In this document: positions 58,141 through 64,000 of the stretch, piece after piece
Layout of the letters: each line of letters begins with the position of its first letter
Numbering within the stretch: the stretch's first letter is position 1
Notes under the pieces: generated by a model
The model's input: the letters and a program-made list of their open reading frames with translations, nothing else
What the model was told of the DNA's origin: nothing
Database searches by the model: none
DNA from: Haliotis asinina
Taxonomy: Eukaryota > Mollusca > Gastropoda > Lepetellida > Haliotidae
Length of the DNA stretch: 64,000 nt
Assembly (NCBI RefSeq): GCF_037392515.1
Contig: NC_090285.1
Location: 6,017,501-6,081,500, forward strand
Direction of reading: 5' to 3'
Made by a program: the position numbers and the translations under genes

Positions 58141-61100
58141 AAGGTTTATTTTACTAAATTATGATCACTTAAAAATTTAAATGGCCCAATCAGCACAAAA
58201 AGCTGGATAATGTAGGCTTTGAATGTATTTCTCATTTGCCTGGTAGTAACATCAAGACAAAAAATGAGCCCAAAGTCACCAGTTCTCTCTCTGTCATCAC
58301 GGCAAGTTCGGCAACGAGAAATGACATAACACATCAATACGTGTCAGTATTTTCTCGACTGACAAACACAGTGGAAACTCGCAACCGACATCTACTCGAC
58401 TCAGTGGCCAAACAAATTGGACAAATACTTGATGTAATGATTTAGGCTTGACAGAATTTAAACTCACATGCATGAAATAGCTTTACCAAAGTAGGCACGT
58501 GAACCACTAATACTTTAATCATTTCCAGATGATTAGCTAGGCATACGTGCCCCCTACATTCCTATGCAAGACCAGTCATCTCGACTAGAAATTGAATTGA
58601 ATTTGACTGCTTTATCATGTGTGCAGTGTGGTATAATAGAAAATACAGCCGCTAGTGTTGCTAGTGTGTTGCACAGCATAATGTCTTCTGCATTGCTGCG
58701 AAGGCGCTATGGTGCATCATGGATGGTTTGACATCTGAATGCACTGAGACTGACAGCCGATCAATCATTATGTCAACTGTCATAATCTGAAATATGACCA
58801 CAACACGTAATCCTGGCGGAAAAGAGGCACGACCTAGGGGTGATGTTACCTGAGCGATGTACTAGCTGAGTTGTGACACCTTCTTGTACTGTCTGAGAAG
58901 CCCAGTAATGCTAGTCAATTGTGGAATCAATACAAGTGATTAGTGTCACCCTGCAGGAGATTGAGAAGGTTTAGTATAGAAATCCTACATGCACGCTGGC
59001 AATGGCCTCTGACTTACATCAGTGGGTTAGGGAACATTTGCTCGTACACTGTCACTGTGTTGACGTTTCTGTAAACTGACACGCAACACACAACACGTTC
59101 AATAAACCCTACCATAAACACCATTAATGTATTTCCATAAGAAGGTCTTTACTCATGTAAGTCTGATGTTATATGTCAAATTGATAGCTCCAAGGAGTGC
59201 TTTTGAGTAATCTTTTCACCATTTTACCAGTCCACTGCATTGTCTGAGAAACATCTACTGAAAGAATACTGCTCACACACCTAGTACCATAGCTTATTCC
59301 TGACCTGAAGCAGATTAGGACTAATACTTTCCCTAACAGCGATTTGATCAACCATTGTCTAATGCCAAGCCAATCTGCATACAATCTGGTCACTGTCAAT
59401 CCCATGGGTTGGTGAATATTTACGAGATAAATACACAAGGATTTCTTTCAGCAGTTATCAATGCCTTGCAAAAACATACCCAGACTTATTTAACTAGTTT
59501 TGAAGAAAACGGTTCTAAGAAGATGTTTTCTGTACAAGACATACACCCACAATACGGCTGACAAAATAGCATAAATACATGAACATGTCAAAATAAGATG
59601 ACTGATGATTACTGAAATTACATTAACTAAAGAGATTTCTTTTAAAGAAGCCTGTCACAGTATATTACATTTTAATTATTTTTTTAACATATCATGGACA
59701 GTTGTTGATACTATAAAACAGACATTGTGAATAGAAAAATTACAGTGTTTAAGATGTACTGAGGGACATTAATGTGATGGTTAAAACATTCACTTGCGTT
59801 CCCAGGAAACCAAATCTAGATGAGTGAACTGATTGAAAGTTTCCATGGCTATCTTCTGCCCAACTACCAAGGGTTGAAGCTGCTGAATTCATCAAGCCGT
59901 GCCCATGTGTTCATGAAGACCAAACCTGTTGGGAGTCCCTATCTCTCTGCGAGGTGACCACCACACACAAGGGACAAACATCGTACAAATATGTTATAAA
60001 GCTGGGGCTCAGAGTTAGGCACCTTACTACTTTAACAGCATTTCCTCATGGGATCTCTCCATTGACAGACTAGGCCCTGCTTAGACAGCCAAGTCCCCTC
60101 CCTGACACAAGCCCATTAGAGGGAGGACATTTTGAACTAAGTCGAACAATAGTGTAATAAATCATCCACACTTGAGTGCCTGCGAGCCTCTGCCTGGCCT
60201 ACTGGCACGTCACACTTGGCTGAACATGGCTAAATATGATACAGTGTATTCAATTGCAGTAAAGCAGGGAAACTGTATTATATTTGTAATGGAAACAGGC
60301 TGGCCTCTGATACTACTTGCTGGGATGTGGAAGAGATACAAAAAATCCCTACACTCCCAGTAATCAAATTGTCAGCGACAAAACATATCAAATTTAAGCT
60401 CAAGTTAGGATAACACCCCTGCACACAGAGTGCCTCAGTGCTTTGGGTGGCTGGCTTGTGGTAGGTGGTGAGCATGGCAGTGGTGGGGGCAATGCTTTGG
60501 ATCCACCACTATTCAGTTGCTCACTATGCAGTGTTTCATTTCTTTCATACACATGCAAACATATCTTGCTAAAACAATGAACAGGAAAGGACATCGTGAT
60601 GAAGTCAGATGTTTAAAGGCAATAAACAGTCGATCCAACTTTAACATGAGTGACATATTCACAGAAGAACATGTCTCAATGAGTATGTTAACAATTATGA
60701 AAAGATAATTGAATTACACCAGTACGACAAACTGCTAGGAATAACTGTATTTAAGTGCATTGTAAACTTCCTCCTATGAGCCCCTCCGGGGCAGATGTGT
60801 TTACACTGAAGATACTGATCCTCCCCATGTGATCACTGGAAACAACTTACAGTCTCCTCAGTTGCCTTGGGAACAATTGCCAATATTTGCATGACATTTG
60901 ACCACTGTGTGTAATGTTCCTGCAGATGGCTGGCAGCGCATGTTAGAGGTTCTATGTCCTCCTTGGAAGTGACCCAGCCATATGTTCCAAGCTGCCACAA
61001 GCCAAGTGTCTGCCACCCTCCTTCATCGTGACATATCTACATTTATACATTAACAGACATCTTCTCAGGTCGACCTTTTATCTGGTATTGCCTTCTGGCA

Positions 61101-61529
61101 GAAGACAAGTGGCAGCAGCCGCCTCCTTATGGACAACCTTTCAGCTCTGCCTCAAGAATGTCCTGAAGGTCAACGGCATCAAGTGGCTAGCTACATGGCA
61201 AGCCAGGTATCTCTGTCACATGGGCGCCACCCACTGAGCTTGCTGGACAATGCAGGACATTCCCGACTGAACACTGTCCTTGTCAGGTGATGGCCTCAGT
61301 ATCCTTTGTCTGAAGGTCAAGGCCAGGTTGTTAGCTCAGCTGAAACCTATCCCCATCAAGCTTATTCATAGTTTACAGAAACTCAACATCTACTTGAGAC
61401 CATACTGCGATAAGAAAAAATGAAAATTAAACAAATATGATAATAATCAAGTATATCTGAAGAACAAACAGCCCTCCAAGTGTAAATGTTTAACAACTGC
61501 TGCTAGATGCTTAGCACAAACTGGGGGCA

Positions 61530-61945
61530 GAGGGTAGTCTGATGTCTGTGGTGCTGGGATAGGGTCAGAGCTGTCTGATGTCTGTGGTGCTGCGATAGGG
61601 GACAGAGGTGTCTGATGTCTGTGGTGCTGAGATAGGGGGCAGAGGTGTCTGATGTCTGTGGTGCTGCGATAGGGTCAGAGGTGTCTGATGTCTGTGGTGC
61701 TGCGATAGGTTCAGAGGTGTCTGATGTCTGTGGTGCTGCGATAGGGTCAAAAGTGTCTGACGTCTGTGATGCTGCGATAGGGGACACAGGTGTCTGATGT
61801 CTGTGGTGCTGCCATAGGGTCAGAGGTGTCTGATGTCTGTGGTGCTGCGATAGGTTCAGAGGTGTCTGATGTCTGTGGTGCTGCGATAGGGTCAGAAGTG
61901 TCTGATGTCTGTGGTACTGCGATAGGGGGCAGAGGTGACATATGT
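61530..61945. repeat. 36-39 bp minisatellite, about 11 copies
   Basis: GTGTCTGATGTCTGTGGTGC, TGCGATAGGG and TCAGAG recur; some units carry three extra bases. Open frames on both strands result from units divisible by 3. Confidence 0.92.
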
Positions 61946-62129
61946 GGTGTTGCAATGCCCAGATTCAAGATGGCTCTTGGTTTGTCAGTGTTTCATCCTT
62001 GTGCCCAGGCTACAATAATCCCAAATTTCCTATACCTTCATCGTTTCAAGGTGCCCTCTCAAATTAAGCTGACAAGCCACGAGTCCAATCACTTCCCCTT
62101 CACTAATCCACATCACAACATCACACTTT

Positions 62130-62300
62130 ACTGACTTGCTTAACCCAAGTCATCGGTTCCCAGTTGTGTACACTGATGCTCATGCTGTTCTTCACTGGTT
62201 TGCCTGGTCCAGATTTGATTATTTTCCCCACTACCACCAAAAAGCCGAAATATTACTGAGTGCAGCATACAATTAAACTCACTTATTCATTCCTTCCACA
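62130..62300 (+). mobile_element. SINE family 2, worn 3' part
   Basis: TTAACCCAAGTCATCGGTTC, GATGCTCATGCTGTTCTTCA and ATTACTGAGTGCAGCATACA follow the family order, ending with CTCACTTATTCATTC. Confidence 0.6.
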
Positions 62301-64000
62301 TCATACCACAAAAGTATGTTAAAACTGTAGTATACTATTAACTATATAGGCACATTCTGTCATGATAATAGCACAAATTATTTTTGTTTGATTGATTGTA
62401 AGACGATATTTAATGATTATTACAGATTTCACTGACAAATCATTTCTGTAACCTGGTTCACTATTTGGAAATAAATGTTTTTCTGTTATGGTTAAACTTT
62501 CATAATATTAATTTTTGAAAGAATAGAAAAAGGGAATGATTTACATCAAAGTATGTACTAATCACAATACCTGGAACTGAGTTTTTCAAGGAATGAGCAG
62601 TAATTACTGCTGTTCTTGGAAAGGTGATTTCATGATGTTGAGATGTTTATACATTCCCAGGTTGGACACTGGGGGTGAGGGAGTGAAGCCAGGGTGAGGG
62701 GGTGAAGCCAGGGTGGGGGGCAGGGACAGGCATGTGGTATGGGGTGGAGCACTCTGCTGGCTACTTGGCACAGGAAGGACAACTTGCGTAGAGGAAGGCC
62801 AATAGGGACAAATAAATTTACTAAACATGCCAGAGACATCATTTGAACTGCCTTGGAGGTAGACATTTCCTTCTTGAGAAGTTATTTCCTGAAGAAATTT
62901 ACACACAAATCCTCTGAGTTCAAACTTGGAGGACAATCTGCCGATCGATCAAGCAGCAAGAATAAGTTTCAATAGTGAAATGGTTTGAGATGATAGGTTT
63001 GGTTCATGACAATCTGATGGACTGTGGGAATTTCTAACTACGTTAATACTTATGTACGTTCGTCTGTCTAATCTCAAACCATGCTCAGAAAGAGAAAACT
63101 GCAACAGACCACATGAGAGTTAAAGTTAATTTCTCCATAATGGCCTTTCTTTACTAGACTTTTGCCATATCATTTTGTTTCAAAATACAAAGAGGAAAAC
63201 ATCCATATACTTTTATCACAAACACATTTTTCAAAACAGCCAATGCTTTTAGAAAATTTCATTAAACCTTTTTTTTATAAACTGCATTTTCTCCCGTATC
63301 TTGATCAATGTCTTCCTGTTGGAAGCTACAAACAATGCGAGCTCTGCACATTGGCGTGCAAGCAAGCCAACACCGACAGCAACAGAGTCCCACAAGAGCC
63401 TAGAAATTGTACCTTACTCAGGAGACAAACTTTCACACCTCAAAATCACAAAAGTACATTTCGCAAAGCAGAATTACTTTTGAAAACATTTCAGTGCTTT
63501 CAGCTCTGAAACAGATATTCTCCAGAGTGTTTTCCTTTTCAAGAAAACATCCTAGTTTTAGACACCACTTAAGAATAGACACACTGTCTCATGGATGACA
63601 TGAATTTTATTGCAGGGCTTCAAGATTTGATATCACTTGCAGTTAATCCATCTTCAGTTGATCCCCTAGCGTGCAGCCAAATTACTCATCAACACTGATG
63701 AATTAAATGCAATTTGGGTTGTGTATGCATTTCTTGCCAGTAATCTGCGGCTCAATCTTCTAGTCACACTCTTCCTGTCATTCCATCACCTCCAGTGACC
63801 CTGGACTAGTTGTGTTTTGTTATCCCGTCTATTGTGTGATTGGCCAATAACACTGCCATTGTCTGTTCCATTGACAACATTCTGACAAGCCATCTGGGAC
63901 TATTTTCTCTGCCCTCTCATCTGTGGCCAACTCATTTCTATCTACAGAACAGCCCAGGTGAAGAGTGGTGTGTAGGATGGGGTGGAGGGTGGGGGCACCT

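Larger units (their letters stand above)
50055..64000 (-). other. TMEM135 upstream intron sequence to the window end
   Basis: No further TMEM135 exon was recognised here. It contains repeat R and D copies, SINE pieces, a LINE 3' end (57659-58140), a 36-39 bp minisatellite (61530-61945) and AT-rich sequence. A separate gene inside cannot be excluded. Confidence 0.45.

Noticed and set aside
58236-58445. 69-codon + strand frame with protein-like content and CpG
   Set aside because: Lies just upstream of the LINE fragment on the opposite strand and is probably part of the same old insertion; no domain seen.
61028-61237. 69-codon + strand frame
   Set aside because: No homology recognised, no splice context, and ordinary AT-rich neighbours.
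61503-61968. 150-codon frame with a His/Gln/Thr-rich repeat
   Set aside because: The 36-39 bp minisatellite read in frame. The complementary strand is open as well.

Overview
The window looks like nuclear DNA of a gastropod mollusc, most likely an abalone (Haliotis). The reasons are spliced genes with long introns, a dense load of tRNA-derived SINEs ending in (actc)n, short foldback DNA elements, many minisatellites, and one clearly animal gene (TMEM135). The genus is inferred from the SINE type and was not checked against a database. No virus-derived element, CRISPR array or operon-like layout was seen.

Layout. (1) 1-900 holds the last coding segment and 3' UTR of an NHL-repeat (TRIM-NHL-like) gene on the + strand. 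(2) 5.08-8.71 kb (+, gene A) and 11.54-15.45 kb (-, gene B) are two unrecognised three-exon genes facing each other tail to tail. Their exon phases match and their last exons open with a shared block (14 of 25 residues identical), so they are probably an inverted duplicate pair. (3) 15.5-21 kb shows little beyond repeats and one doubtful exon. (4) From about 28.7 kb to at least 50.05 kb the - strand carries the last seven coding exons of TMEM135, a peroxisomal/mitochondrial membrane protein. The N-terminal exons were not found and probably lie beyond the right edge.

Base composition changes sharply near 21.07 kb. To the left CpG is common; to the right it is scarce except in a few inserted elements and short patches. 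This fits the mosaic methylation of invertebrate genomes, in which bodies of broadly expressed genes are methylated and lose CpG. It suggests the TMEM135 transcription unit, or another methylated unit, runs about 7 kb past the TMEM135 stop codon. Genes A and B lie in the CpG-rich part, which would fit tissue-restricted expression.

TMEM135 introns and 3' flank are full of unrelated minisatellites (units of 31, 33, 36-39, 39, 43, 57 and 86 bp). One 1740-bp intron is about 92 percent an 86-bp array that starts 11 nt from a splice donor. Most long reading frames in the right two thirds come from these arrays and are not genes. The repeat fraction also includes at least two SINE families, with a third likely, that share one 3' tail, a long-TIR element nested in an unnamed interspersed repeat, a perfect 24-bp hairpin element, and the 3' end of a LINE.
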